Source: Gracilaria domingensis (lineage: Eukaryota > Rhodophyta > Florideophyceae > Gracilariales > Gracilariaceae). From it: a stretch of 64,000 bases of DNA. The notes below the pieces were generated by a model that was not told the DNA's origin, ran no database searches, and saw only the letters and a program-made list of their open reading frames with translations. This document shows, piece after piece, positions 50,979-62,900 of this stretch (positions are counted from its first letter, which is position 1; every line of letters begins with the position of its first letter). Location: NCBI GenBank assembly GCA_022539475.1, contig VCMS01000040.1:38652-102651 (forward strand), given 5' to 3'. Position numbers and translations under genes: made by a program.

Positions 50979-51901
50979 CAGTATGCAGTACGGCACTAAG
51001 TTGGAAAGAACTTACATTCGGAAAATGTGAAGGTTAAGAGAGCCACCCCTGTCTCAAGGGTCTGGGCAAGCCGCAATATGATGTACTTGATCATCATATC
51101 ATGATGATAATGGCTTTGTTTTGAGCATGATGGGGGGCCTTCGTTACGACGAAGGCATGCTTTTCTGCTTCAGTTCAATATTATGATTTTCATAGCCTTG
51201 TTCTGCTCAGCTTTGGACGCTCGATATGCCAGAACCCTTCCTAATGAGTTGTTTCAGATGCGTTCCACAATGGCCATGGAGCGAAAAAGTGGTAAGCACA
51301 GGCATAATGAGTTCCTATTTGCGATGCGTGGTTGTTAAACGCGCAAATCGATGTGGCGGGACGGTCTCCCCTCATCTGTTGTTTCTCGCATACGGCGGCA
51401 CATGTGCATTTGCTTGAGCAAGCCAATAAGCTATTTCGCGGCTGAAGCTTCTGAAGAACCATGTCCCGAGGGCTTGGGGTTTTTGTAAACATAGGAATCT
51501 TACTTATGGACTTCTCGCAATAGTTACCATCGATGTAGTCACCAACATGTTTGTCTGTGTATCAGAAATTCAACAAGAAGCGGCTGATAGAAATGATTAG
51601 GCAGTAGCCGTCTAAATCTTTGCCCTTCTTTTGGACGGAGGGACATATTTTAGTCTAACAGCAACCATACTGTTGCTTTGTAAACGGGAGCAGCTGACCA
51701 CGTATGAGGGAGAGAAGACGTAGGCGCTTTCAGCTATTGCGTATTTGTACTTCAGTTTGATTGTGGAATGCTTCCCTAAAGTGCTACTGCTACTACAATG
51801 TGCCGCGCTGTACTGAGCTCCACAACTAAAAATGCTTGAGGGCGAGACTCGGTAAGCTTCTGTCTGAGAAGCTGATACTACTTAGATGACCGTTCACATC
51901 C
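50979..51901. other. Convergent spacer with two small hairpins
   Basis: About 920 bases between converging stops. At 51084-51106 is a palindromic ATCATCAT..ATGATGAT stretch, and at 51137-51156 an 8-bp stem GCCTTCGT/ACGAAGGC with loop TACG. Either could be a 3'-end structure of the NB-ARC transcript. No gene is seen. Confidence 0.4.
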
Positions 51902-53326
51902 TTAATTGTTGATGACATGTACACCACAGATGTTTATACGGAAGGATACAGAAGATCCCTCATCCATTTCCTGTCTCCTCGTCACGGTTTTCCGTTCGGC
52001 TCCGACAACTTCTGAGAATGGAATTTTGATTGAGCCCAAAACGCATTTGCCGTTCATGAGAGTCAACTCGAAATCAGGCTCTTCATTCACAGTTTTGTGG
52101 GTCAGCGGTAGGCGAACAGCCCAGTCAAAGGGCGGATTGAGGGCATCAACACCAGGATTGTTGAAAATGATCGGAGAGAAGAATTCAGATGAACCAAAGT
52201 TCAATTTCACCTTTGACGCGGCATCTTCTTTAGCACCAGGAATGTCAAAAGCTCCAGGGACCATGACTGTGGCCAAACCACAGAGATGATTCTTTCCTCT
52301 GTTCTCGGGTATTTCAAAACTAATCGTATCATCGGTGAATTCGTAGATCGTGGACTTGATGGTGATGGTCGCACCTGAATCCTCTCCCTTTTGTTTCAGC
52401 GGCACATCAGCTACCTTGCCCTTCAAGAGAAGATCCCCAACAGTAATACTACCTGATCCCAAATTGTCGTCCCCAGCAATGTCGTCATCAAACGCTGTTA
52501 TCTTCAAGACCTGATCGTGGTCAGAAAGAAGATAGTCTTTGCTTTCGTCCCATTCCGGAGTGGTGTCATTGTTCTTAGTCGTAGTTTTCCAGATCTCGTT
52601 AGCGCCGAACTCGACTTTACAGTAGACGTCAGGAATATCCTTGATGAATTGCTTGGGAACCTTGAAACCTTGTCCTTTCTGAACTGTGAATCGCACCATT
52701 CCAAGTGGTTGTTTGTATGTCATAAAGAAATCATTTGCCGGATCAAGCTTGATAAGTAGTCGATTTGGCAACACAAGCAAAGATGCAATGATTTTGCGAA
52801 TAATGGAGCGAATGGTATCGTCAACAAATGAGAAATCAGCAACCTGAGCCAGGCCAGTGAAATCTAACTCAAGATCTGGTGGATTAATAAAGCCAACCTG
52901 CATGGCAGAAACAACAGGCATCCGTTCAATAAGCGGGCACAAAAGCACTGACATGCGACCCTTAATCTTGACGGCTTCAACGCCGAACTTGAGTGCACCG
53001 GCGGCGAGTTCAATATCACATTCGCCATCCCAGTGGACATCAATGTTCAACTTGACGACGCCCTTATCACGACTTAGCACATCAACGTTATCGAACAATA
53101 TCGGCTTCTTACCCAAGTCAATCTTCTCGAAATGCAAGGACTTAAGCGGGCCCGGTAACATCTCCGCGAACATAGGTTCTACAATCTCTTTGGTGAGCTT
53201 TCCAGCAGCGACATTGATATAATCCCATAGCTGTGCTACAAGATCATTGAGAAAACCAACAGATTCGACACCTCCTGATACAACGGAGGCAGCGACAGCG
53301 GCTGAAATATTACCAGAACTTGTCAT
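51902..53326 (-). CDS. SMP-C2 domain protein (extended-synaptotagmin-like)
   Basis: E-Syt/plant SYT proteins tether the ER to the plasma membrane and move lipid through an SMP domain. From ATG 53326 the protein is 474 residues. The SMP domain (about 20-200) shows FLNDLVAQLWDYINVAAGKL, PILFDNVDV, HWDGECDIELAA and QVGFINPPDLELDFTGLA. A C2 domain (about 205-330) has VYCKVEFG and an acidic Ca2+-type loop FDDDIAGDDNLGSG. A further beta-rich C-terminal domain (about 335-474) may be a second, weak C2. The usual N-terminal ER-anchor hairpin is absent. The frame stays open upstream with a hydrophobic LPLITVTAFLLASF, so a spliced leader or lost anchor is possible. Confidence 0.8.
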   Translation of the reverse strand: MTSSGNISAAVAASVVSGGVESVGFLNDLVAQLWDYINVAAGKLTKEIVEPMFAEMLPGPLKSLHFEKIDLGKKPILFDNVDVLSRDKGVVKLNIDVHWDGECDIELAAGALKFGVEAVKIKGRMSVLLCPLIERMPVVSAMQVGFINPPDLELDFTGLAQVADFSFVDDTIRSIIRKIIASLLVLPNRLLIKLDPANDFFMTYKQPLGMVRFTVQKGQGFKVPKQFIKDIPDVYCKVEFGANEIWKTTTKNNDTTPEWDESKDYLLSDHDQVLKITAFDDDIAGDDNLGSGSITVGDLLLKGKVADVPLKQKGEDSGATITIKSTIYEFTDDTISFEIPENRGKNHLCGLATVMVPGAFDIPGAKEDAASKVKLNFGSSEFFSPIIFNNPGVDALNPPFDWAVRLPLTHKTVNEEPDFELTLMNGKCVLGSIKIPFSEVVGAERKTVTRRQEMDEGSSVSFRINICGVHVINN

Positions 53327-53978
53327 ATTGAAACTGGCTAGCAAAAACGCGGTAACAGTAATGAGAGGGAGCGGAGTGAGCGTACCGGTTCGTATTTGGA
53401 TTAAAGAGTTAGTGCGGAGGAATGTATCGATCAGTGGTTCCCTGGAGAAATGCGTTGGTGAAGAAGTCAGCGAATGGCCCGCTGATCAGCATTCAGCATG
53501 TGGATTCAGGCAGATTTGTATAAATTCCCGCTTCCAGCGACGAAAAGACAACTTTACATGGTCTTGAAGCACATCTTTCTTGTCTCGAATCTACGATAGG
53601 CACTTCAGAACTTCACATCCTGGCGTGGCGTGACGTGGTTGGTCGAAGCCAAACGGATGCGCAGATATCTGAAAAATCTGTAATGGTCCACGTCGGTCCG
53701 ATCGTTGATCCATTTTGTCCCATACCGTCGTAGTAGTGGGCAGCAACAGCAGCTGCTGCTGATTCCCATAGACGATAGACCAGGTAAAAGGTATCTCGTG
53801 TATAGATTCTATACTAACTTTATAGAGGTGACTTTCCTGTACCACACCTCATGTGAGGTGGCTAACCATATCCTGGTACCGTCTGCTGCATCGTCTGTTT
53901 GATTGCCTTTCCGAAGTATGAAGGAGATTCGGAACGGGCCTACCACTTTTATTACATCCCGAGCCAGCAGCTCTCATC

Positions 53979-54240
53979 GGGGCACATGTGATCCACCTTC
54001 TCGTGGTGTGCCTGGCTTTCCTCCGGGAAAGCGAAACGGATCGCGTTCGGGTCTCCAAGTTAAACTAGTGTGTCCATAAATGAGAGAAAGAGAGCTTTCA
54101 TCGGCGTAGCGTCCGGTATTTGTTTCCTCTTATCCAGGCCCGCCGACAAGAATGTCTGCTTTGGAGACGCGAACGCCATCCTTTTCGCTTTCCCGAAGGA
54201 AAGTGAGGCATACCGCGGGAAGGCGGACTACATGTGCCCT
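53979..54240. mobile_element. Foldback-type inverted repeat, 78-bp arms
   Basis: The arm 53979-54056 and the reverse complement of 54163-54240 match over about 78 bases with a minority of mismatches (shared blocks GCACATGTG/CACATGTGC-like ends, CTTTCC..GGGAAAGCGAAA, GGATCGCGTTCG, GTCTCC). Weaker pairing seems to continue outward for another 40 bases (GATGTAAT..on both sides). The 106-base centre is unpaired. This is the form of a foldback MITE, moderately decayed. It carries no coding sequence and no clear target duplication. Confidence 0.7.
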
Positions 54241-55385
54241 GTCATCATTCAGATTGTTGGGGGTAGATGACCATAAGATGTAATGAGAGAGAGAGATCAT
54301 TCAGAATGCTGGGTCATCTCATGTAAGTTCGGGGGAGCTTCTTTCACGGCCCACTGTAACAAAATTTGTCAGCTCTTTAAATGGCGTAGAGCAAATCAGT
54401 GCCGACTGAGTACACGTACTTCTTCTTCTTCTTTATTTTGGACAGTAGTTTCTTATTTCTAAACTACAGTAGAGCCTCATAGGAGGTTCTCTCTCTTTAG
54501 AAAGGCCAAGAAGTTCTGTGAATTATGTCTTATCAGGTACGGCACTGATGATTTGGCTTCGTGTGGCTGTCCAGCCAAGGAGTACACGTACCAAGGATAT
54601 CCTTCCACGGTAGGAAGCAGCGCTTTGCAAAACAAGACTTCGAGACGCTTCTGACTCAGAAGTTCTGAGCTCCTCTTTGTCCGCTAAGAACCACCGTATT
54701 CACTTTTGGTACGGCATTACCCTTCCGCTCTGTATGATTTCATACCATATGCAGATATCACCGAGCAGTATCTAGAACACGTTTAGTATGCCTAGCAGCT
54801 AGACTTTGGCTACACGTAGACTGATGAAAGGCGAGTGAAGTGTGCAGCAACTTGAATAAAGAACTGGATTCAGATTATACGATGGTCGGCGCCAGTGAAC
54901 GAAGTTCTTTGCCATACTTCTGATCCTTTCCGTCTAGTTGAACCTTACCTTACAAATGCAGTGCCTCTGTACAAGTCTTCACGGAAGCATCTTCCTGATG
55001 TCTGTAGCTCGTACCTATGTACTACGAAGGATTCTTCATTACGGTGCCTGTACCTTCGTAGCAAAGGTAAGAGTTACAGAAGATATATAAAAAATATAAC
55101 ATATGCTTCAAATTGCACTGGTGGATGCCCACGTGGCCAATCAACCAACGACGCAACCTCGCGTCCTGCTCACAGCAGTGAACTCTTCTTCGCAGTTGAC
55201 GTCCTGGTTGTGGTCGGCGTCCGAGTTTTCTACACTGCGAAAGCTTGCAAAGCGTGGCGCAAACGCAGAGAGTAGTAGTCGCTGGATTACATTCTTCTGG
55301 CCATTCGGCGCTCGCTCCGTCGTACCTGAGGAAAACACGGGACTAATAATCGTCATACCCTGCGTGATACAGCTTCCTCGAAGTT
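54241..55385. other. Spacer upstream of the 55.4-kb gene
   Basis: 1.1 kb with no supported gene. GTACACGTAC motifs occur at about 54411 and 54582, a CTTCTTCTTCTTC run at about 54419, and a 9-bp stem CTACGAAGG/CCTTCGTAG at 55022-55061. Confidence 0.4.
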
Positions 55386-57455
55386 ATGGCGTCCAACTCT
55401 GACGACGGTGATAACTCAGACAGTTCCTTGGACTCAGACCTCCATCTGTACATGGGAACGATGGAAGAGTTTCGAATAAAGAGAGGAAGAATACACGCCA
55501 AAGCTGCTCGCAAAGGAAAGATGTGCAGTGTCAGGATAGAGAAAATGTCAGAGATTGATGCTTCTCATAGAAGTGAGTGGTCATCTGTTAGAAATGCGAA
55601 GCGGATTCGACTGCGAAAGACGGCAAAAAGCTGGACGTCATTTTTCCTTGCAAAAGATATTCTGCTCCAGGGTTCGTATCAATGTGCAAACTTGTTGCGA
55701 ACTTACTCCTTTTCTCATGATCCGCTTATTGTAAAGGCCGATTCTTTCTTTCCATACTGTTCGGATACCGACCGCGAAGTTAATGGATATGTTGTGGATG
55801 ACAAGTCTATAAAGTCTGTAGTACTCATTCATCTATCAAACAATACATCTCGTCGAATCAAGCTAGAAGCGGGTAAAGTGTATCTCCTTGGAAGCTCACC
55901 CGGAATGATTTCTCAATCTTTCGACAGCTTGTGTTCGAAACTACATGATATTCATACTTCTGCATGTGCTCAGGGCCATTAATTTGTACACCTTGCCTCA
56001 CATTGATTTCATGAGAAGTAGCGGCCGAACTGTACTGTGGGACATATGCAATAACTTCCAATGCAGGAAAAGATGACGTTTTCGGATTGTTACAGTGGAG
56101 GATGAATGAAGGATGTACGAATTCCGACCACCAATTTTCTTGAAGAAAGTTTTAAGATGATGTTTGCGGCATTTTGTGGGCACCGACGGTCGTTGTTGCG
56201 CAGATTTAGATTGGTATGAACTTACCATGAACACCTTGAGGAATATGACCCTCTCCAGTCTTTTGTGGATAAGTACTCTGTCCACGTCCAAAAAAGCAAA
56301 GGTCGTGAGTCGAGCGCGAGGCGTGAGCTAGGCGTCTGGTTGGAACTGTGAAGCTGAGCTTTCTCAGCCGTGTTTGTGCACCATGCAAACGATAGCAAAG
56401 TTCTTCTTCTTCTTTAAGGCGGACGATGACCCCCATTACAGGGCTAAAGAAAAAATATCTGCGGATGTTTTCTCTCGCTAAAAAGGCAAAGAACATAACA
56501 AAGTTGACTTGCTCTTTGAGTCGGATGGAAGAGAATTTGTGGAACTCAAAAGCTGTTATTATCAATCTCCGTCACAGTTTTTCGTTCTAGACACCGCAGG
56601 CAAGTCGATGATGTTCTCTGGAAGCTAAAATGCGCTGGCAGGGGAGTTCGGTCTCCGATAGATATTGGGCCCGGTTTGCGTCGAGGGCAATATTGTTTGG
56701 GGACAAAGAGTTCAATTACTTGGGATGAGGACGACATTCGCGAGCAGAGTGGTCAACGCTGGGTATGATCCTACGGACATCCGTGTTTGTGGGTGAGCGT
56801 GTGTGGATATGTGCATTCGTAGAGCCGTAGAATCAGATTCTCAAGATTCTTGAACCTGAACTTAGGGCTTTCCTGAAGTGTAAGACGGGTTAACTTTTGT
56901 ACTTGGTACATTCGCTAAAAACCACTTCTAGCCTCTGAGAAGGTCCTGGACAGATATTCACAAGAGCCGGAGCGGCGATATTGTGTGAAGCTTGCAGTTC
57001 TCATATTTGAAATTGTCATGCGAATGAACGGAAACCTTTACATGCAAAGAGTTGACTATGCGCTTTGCTACAATGCTAGGCCTAGTTCGTCGCAGCAATC
57101 TTCTGTGGATCGATGTTATTTCCAAGGTATGCTTTGTCCAGCGCACTTACGTAATAACGAAGGGCAGAGTACCTCAATATATCAGGATCGTTCACATCAC
57201 TCTGTGCAGCCCACAAAGTTCTCTGTGACGATACTTGGGAACCAGCGGACCATATCAGAATGGGCAGTTGAAGAGTTAATCATGTCTATGCTCTGCATAC
57301 TTGTAAAGCCGATACTCGAGGCGAACACACCCACTAACACACCCGACTTCGTGGCGGGCTTTTGCTCGTGGGCGTTAAGAGTAATGGTGAAAGCGCTGGA
57401 TCTTGTCGACTTAGAATCTTGGGCCGTCTGGAGGCGTGTCGTAAAGGTTCACTGA
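55386..57455 (+). CDS. Unrecognised multi-exon gene (exons only partly resolved)
   Basis: The first exon starts at ATG 55386 with an acidic Asp/Ser leader (residues 1-20), a basic middle and a beta-rich end (VVLIHLSNNTSRRIKLEAGKVYLLGSS); it is open to 55982. A coding-like piece at about 56485-56553 reads KVDLLFESDGREFVELKS, and another at about 56612-56762 reads DDVLWKLKCAGRGVRSPIDIG up to GQRW. This last ends at a good donor GTATGA (56763). An acceptor at about 56939 opens a final exon KVLDRYSQEPERRYCVKLAV... that runs to the stop at 57455. The last two join in phase; the earlier joins I could not settle. The D-x11-E-x-K pattern in the second piece is nuclease-like but weak. The stop is 73 bases from the converging RCC2 stop. 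Confidence 0.42.
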
Positions 57456-57528
57456 GTAACATGACAACATGAGAAAGGATATCCAACAGACGATTTCACA
57501 TCATAAGCTACTCAGTCATACCAGGTCT

Positions 57529-59082
57529 TCATCTTCGTCTCTTCTTCTTCTTTTTAGGATTGACCGGCGCCTTTCGCTTACCCTTCGCTTCGTCCTTCTC
57601 TTGTTCTTGCGGAGCTTCACCTTCGATTATTACTTCACCCAGTTCTTTGATGATAGCCTCCTCTTCATCAGTATACTCTGCTATCATTGCAGTAAAACCA
57701 ATGCCCATGGCAACCATTTTGACCTCAAGCCCTTCCAGTACATCCATTTTCTTCGGCTTTGTAGAACTCTTAGGACCATTTCCATATCCAAGTTCACCAT
57801 ACGTAGGGCTTGGGCCCCAACTAATGACCGATCGCTCCGCAGAAACAACGACACTGGTGACGCCTGCCGCCACGGATCTCACCAACCAGCCCTGAAGATC
57901 AAACAGCGGCTTAGGATACATAAAGCTTTCACCACTCTTTTTCGTTACGCCCCAAAAGAAAATGCTGTGCCTCGATTTCTGCACAGCAAAAGAACACGTC
58001 GATCCAGCGGCGACAAAGTCTAGCTTGTAGTGATCTCCATCAAACGTAGTGATCATTCTGGGAGTAAGTTCGTCCTTTGGTTGTCGATGCCCAAGTCGTC
58101 CATATCCGCCCCAACCCCAGCTCCAGACCTTTCCCTTCTCGTCTAGTGCGAGAGTATGATTCGAGCCAGAAGCAATCTGCTGAATCTTGACGCCTTGAGG
58201 CAAGAGCACGCGACTCGGAGTGGAAACGGCGTCAAACACAACCTTTCCGGCACTTTCAATTCTTTCACCTGTGCGCCCATTGCCCAAGTGACCATGTTCA
58301 CCATTGCCAGCAGCATAAACGTCACCGCCATCACACAGAAACATGCTGAACTCAGATCCAGCAGATACTTGAGTCACTCGCATTCCATTCGGAATGGACG
58401 CAACTTCCCAGCCAGTGACCACGGAACGCGAGCCAATACCAAGCTGGCCATGCGAATTAGCGCCTGCAGCAAACACACGACCAAGACTAGAAACAAGCAA
58501 GGTATGGGATCTGCCGCAAGCGGCGTGAACAATGTGTTCATTCTCTTTCAAGGGCAGTTCAAACTGCTGCAGACTCTTACGCGAAACCAAATCAGAAAAG
58601 CCCAGCTGTGCACAATCATTCCGTCCAAGCCCGTACGCAATGCCATCTTCATCAAGTAGAACAAGGTGGGCAGAAGAAGAGCCAGAATAAACGGCCGAAA
58701 ACGACTTGTGCTCGAAAGCAGAAAACTGCAGGCGTTGCGGGGCAAGATACTCTTGACCGGCGTCAGAACCGCCACGTTTCTCAACAGCCTTTGGTATGGA
58801 TTTACGTCCCATCAAATCCCACTTGGTGGAGCCGCAAAACAGCAGTGACGTGTGCTTTGTCGGCGGCTTTGGTTGTGGTTCCGGTTCGGACTGGGCGTTA
58901 GATTCGAGAGGCTGGTGGTTATGTTGCGCGCCATTCTGCTTCGGTTGCTGCGTCTCCCTGGCGGGTTGATCGACGCTCATAGGCTGTTTCTTCGCCGCTT
59001 CATCGGGCTCGTCGCGTGCAGCCGCGGGTACTTGTTGCTGGCTGTCTTCGGGCGCGGACTGCGCGGGCACAGAGGCCGACAT
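57529..59082 (-). CDS. RCC2: RCC2/TD-60 homologue (seven-bladed RCC1-repeat protein)
   Basis: RCC2 works at centromeres and the cell cortex, binding RalA/Rac1/Arf6-type GTPases and regulating mitosis and adhesion. The propeller covers about residues 80-470. Wording is specific to RCC2 rather than RCC1: STKWDLMGRKSIPKA at the start, AACGRSHTLL, SWGWGGYGRLGHRQPKDELTPR, SGESFMYPKPLFDLQGWLVRS and ISWGPSPTYGELGYGNGPKSS. The N-terminal about 75 residues are Gln/Pro/Glu-rich and disordered. The C-terminus has an acidic stretch and a final basic KRKAPVNPKKKKKRRR that looks like a nuclear signal. It is 517 residues (human 522), intronless, starting at ATG 59082. Confidence 0.95.
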   Translation of the reverse strand: MSASVPAQSAPEDSQQQVPAAARDEPDEAAKKQPMSVDQPARETQQPKQNGAQHNHQPLESNAQSEPEPQPKPPTKHTSLLFCGSTKWDLMGRKSIPKAVEKRGGSDAGQEYLAPQRLQFSAFEHKSFSAVYSGSSSAHLVLLDEDGIAYGLGRNDCAQLGFSDLVSRKSLQQFELPLKENEHIVHAACGRSHTLLVSSLGRVFAAGANSHGQLGIGSRSVVTGWEVASIPNGMRVTQVSAGSEFSMFLCDGGDVYAAGNGEHGHLGNGRTGERIESAGKVVFDAVSTPSRVLLPQGVKIQQIASGSNHTLALDEKGKVWSWGWGGYGRLGHRQPKDELTPRMITTFDGDHYKLDFVAAGSTCSFAVQKSRHSIFFWGVTKKSGESFMYPKPLFDLQGWLVRSVAAGVTSVVVSAERSVISWGPSPTYGELGYGNGPKSSTKPKKMDVLEGLEVKMVAMGIGFTAMIAEYTDEEEAIIKELGEVIIEGEAPQEQEKDEAKGKRKAPVNPKKKKKRRR

Positions 59083-59992
59083 TATTTCCCAAGGAGCACG
59101 TGTTGACGACGTGGTTCACGCCAAGCGCAGACAGGGAGCGAGTGATACTATTAGAAAGCACGAAGGTACGTCCTGAGTTAACGAGGACGGACTGTACATG
59201 GACAATCAGCGACCGTCCGTGTATGGCTGCGCACAAGCTCTACTTGTAGGGCTTTGGTATTTGCACCGCTATTACTGCTCATGGCATCACGCGCGCGCAC
59301 GCGTTGCAGAATCTGCGTTGGACGAGATTTGGGCGGCGTGACGGCGGCGCCGCAAACGCGCGCAAAAATGGAGAGTTGGGGCGCGCTTGGCAGCTTGACG
59401 TCATTTGGCGCCAAATCTGCGTTTGTATTCAAATCGCGAAGCCGATTCGCCCGCACGCACGTGATGCACCCAGCGTGACGCCCACTCGCCTCAGCCTTTG
59501 CTTCTGCGCAGCAGCAACAGTGCGCGCTGAGAGAGCGATCAATCATCAAGCGCCACCCACCGTCGCGAGACTGTCATTATGGCGCAGGCTGGGCAACTTC
59601 GTAGACCAGTGCATTCTCAACCCACCACGGTGTTGCGCTCCGTGAAGCTCGCGGAGATCGTGCACCCAACGGCTGCGCCACCTCCCGCCGCGCCAGAACA
59701 TGAAAATCGGCAATGTGCCCATCGACACACATGACGTACTCAACACCAGTGATGCAAGGCTAAGCGATCGTCAGAAGGCGCTAAAACTTGTGCGACTCGG
59801 GTCAACACACGTCACAGTTACACAAAATTCGCAAGTGCATAGAAGAACCATAGACTAGTCGAACGAGCTCCACAACGCCAAGCACGCAAACACTACTCTA
59901 AATCTCCTGAATACGGAACAAAACTGGCGACAGGTGATAGACAAGCTTTACCCACTTCAAGACCAATATTCTTATTTTCCCCTACGCAGCTT
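59083..59992. other. Spacer between RCC2 and RPN2
   Basis: About 910 bases that hold the RCC2 promoter (leftward) and the 3' end of RPN2. Frames up to 123 codons occur but are low-grade and overlapping on both strands, with no family features. Nothing else is seen. Confidence 0.4.
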
Positions 59993-62900
59993 TCATACGG
60001 CCGTGTTCTCCCCGGCACCCCCGTCCATGTTAACGTCTCCGTCCTTTCCACCATCTTTACTTTCACCGTCCTTCTTCCCGTCCTTGTCTTCATCTCGGTA
60101 TATAAAAGTCTCCGGAACCGGTACGTCTCCATCGTCATCATCCCCGTCGTTCACAACAGTAGCCCCTCCGTTAGCAGCAGAATTCGGCTGAGCTGCCGTC
60201 GTGGGAGGTGGCGGAAGTACAAGCGTTTGCATAGGAACCGTTTCTTCCTCCAAGTCAGGCTTTTGATCTTGCATCATAACGATGCCAGCCACCCTTCCAT
60301 TCACAACAGGTTCATACCTCTTTTCGGCAACCCCAGGCACATCCCAAGTAATGTACTTTTCTTGCGCAGGCAAAACTCGACAAGGGTTCTCCAGAACTGT
60401 AAAAGGAGCCGGACTCTTCTTTTTAGAGTCTTCCTTGTTCGTCTTGTCATCTTCAGTTTCTGGCGCCTCTTCCTTTTTTGTTTCCGCTTTCTCTGCAACC
60501 CTTGATGAACTCTTAGCATCTGCATCCTTCTTACGTGCAGCCGCTCTGCGTTTCTCCCGAGCAAGACTTTTCGCGGTCACACTCAGAATAGCCTTTGGAG
60601 CGCTTGAAACCTCTTTAGCTTTTTCCGGCGGACCTGAAGGCACATAAGCGTACAAATCTTCCGACACATCACTCTTCACCTTCATCTTGGGCATCTTCAA
60701 GTCCTTGTTAAGACAGATCAACGCAGCCGGTTTGATGGTGAGGCCAATGAAATGTACTAGAGGGAACCAATACCAGAATTGAGAGAACATTGCCAATCCC
60801 ACGATGGCAGTCATTCTTGGATGTCCATTTGCCGATGTGAGTGCGATAACACCGTTTCTTCCGCCTGCGTCAGCGATTCCAGCAGCAACCACTGCCCCAA
60901 AACGAGTGATAACGTCTTCAAGTTTTGCACCCCACGTGCTCTCCAAATTCTTTCTCATCAGAACGGATTTTGGAGACCTTTCTTCGGTATGATGCATAAA
61001 GACAAGAGACAATCCAATAAAGGCTCCTTGCCTTACAAAATCGATAGGGTCCTCAGAGATTAACTTCTCGAGGATACTCACCGCGGCAGGCATACCAGTT
61101 CCCATACATGATATACCGATGGCCATAGCTGCACCATAACGAACATGAGAATGACAACTCTCTGCGAGAAGGGATACGATGTTTGGCAGCAGCTTCGGGT
61201 GTCTGAATAATACAAAGCCGAGTGCGATCACAGCAGCTCGACGCACGTCATCGCTTACATCGGACACTGCTGAATGAAGCAGGAGTCGTATCGCTTTGTT
61301 GTCGGCGGTTCCACAATACGCCAAAGCCACGGCGTACATAGATCCGTACCTCAAGATGGGCTCATTCTCAGCAAGCATTTTCCTGATCATCGGCATGGCG
61401 TCATCCTCTCTTCCGTAGCATACGAGAGCAATGCCAAGAGCAAGACCACGAATAATCTTTTGGTGCTCTGTTTCCACGGCATATGCGTACATTTCATTGC
61501 ACACATCTTCAGACCCTGACCCTAGCGCTATCAGCCCCATGCCAATTCCTGCGGCTTCACTTGCTATCGCAGAATCTGTGTACAAAACATTCTTGAGCTC
61601 TTCGTAGTACTCGCTTTCTCGGTTCTTCCCGTCCCAAGACGCCATTGCCGAGAGTCCGAGCCCGAGACATGCACCATGTTTTACGACTTCATTGATTTCT
61701 GGGACACGCAATGCGTCGAACAAGTATTGCTTAGCAATAACAGGTCTATTATTCTCAACGGCCAAAGTTGCGTCACGTCCTCCAGATGCAGCTATTAATC
61801 CAAGGGCGTAAAGGGCACCTCCTTCTGAATACGCGGTTGCTGCTCCTCTCGATGCCGTGTTTGACGGGAGATACGGGGAAAGAAGGTTGAGAGCTGCCGA
61901 AGTGTGCCTCGCGTGAATGACACCAAGACAAGCTGTAGCCGAAAACTTTGCCCAGGCCGTATGCCTCGCAAGCCAGTCCAAATTCTCACGGAGGAAGTTG
62001 TCAATGGCTGTCCCGCTATGAGCGATGGCATTGCAAAATAGCAGTGCGGAATCACAAACACTGCTTCGACCGTCAAGAGATTGCTTGATTTTCTTGAGTA
62101 GATACATGTCAGATTTGTTCTTGCTACACAAGAAGTCAAAGTACAACTCAGCGGTCGCTTCCCCGATAAGAACTCTTCTCAATTTGAGGACCTTCTTGTC
62201 CTGATTAGAACCCTGTTCCTTCGACTCGATTGGAGTCGATGTCTCTGTAGTGGGGTTACTTGTTGCACTTGGTGTTTCTGTTTCCATCGGTACGGGTTCA
62301 TCTGTACTCTGGGCAGCTTGTTCGTTCGGGGTGACTGATGGCGCTGGCGTGGCTGGTGTGGGTTCTATGACTCTGGGTTCTGGCAGCAAATCCAGAACCT
62401 TGGCGGCGAAGAATGGAGCATCGTTGTCGACAATGTCGAAGGCAATCTGCAAAGCCATTAACTCTAGATTTGCTTCATTCTCCTTCCCAGCGACCTTGGC
62501 GTCATCCACAAGACTCAAAAGGATATCTGCAACACCTTTGGCATTTCCGGTGAAAGCATAGCAATTTGCAACTGCAATATAGTTTCTCGCTTCGTATGCG
62601 AATTGGCTGACGTGAATCGATGCGATGAGGTTCAGAACTCTTGCCCGATAACTTCTTGAAGTGACGAGGTGCAGAGCGGACTCAAAACAATATGCGAGAG
62701 CATCTTTCTTGTCAGTGTCCGATTTACACCCTTCAATGATTGCTGCCTCGATCTTATCTAACCGATGAGCCTCGATCGCTACACCGATCGCTTCCCGTAC
62801 TTCTCCTTTCTCGATGCAGCCGTTTAAAACACGTTCGACAACGTCTTGCAACGCGGCAGCGTATGCGTGTTCGCCGCTTGCACCCACTTCGCCATCTTCA

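Noticed and set aside
56501-56553. Assignment of the 55.4-kb gene to the DXO/Rai1 or SfsA families from the VELKS patch
   Set aside because: The short patch fits both loosely, but the flanking motifs of either family could not be found, so no family name is given.
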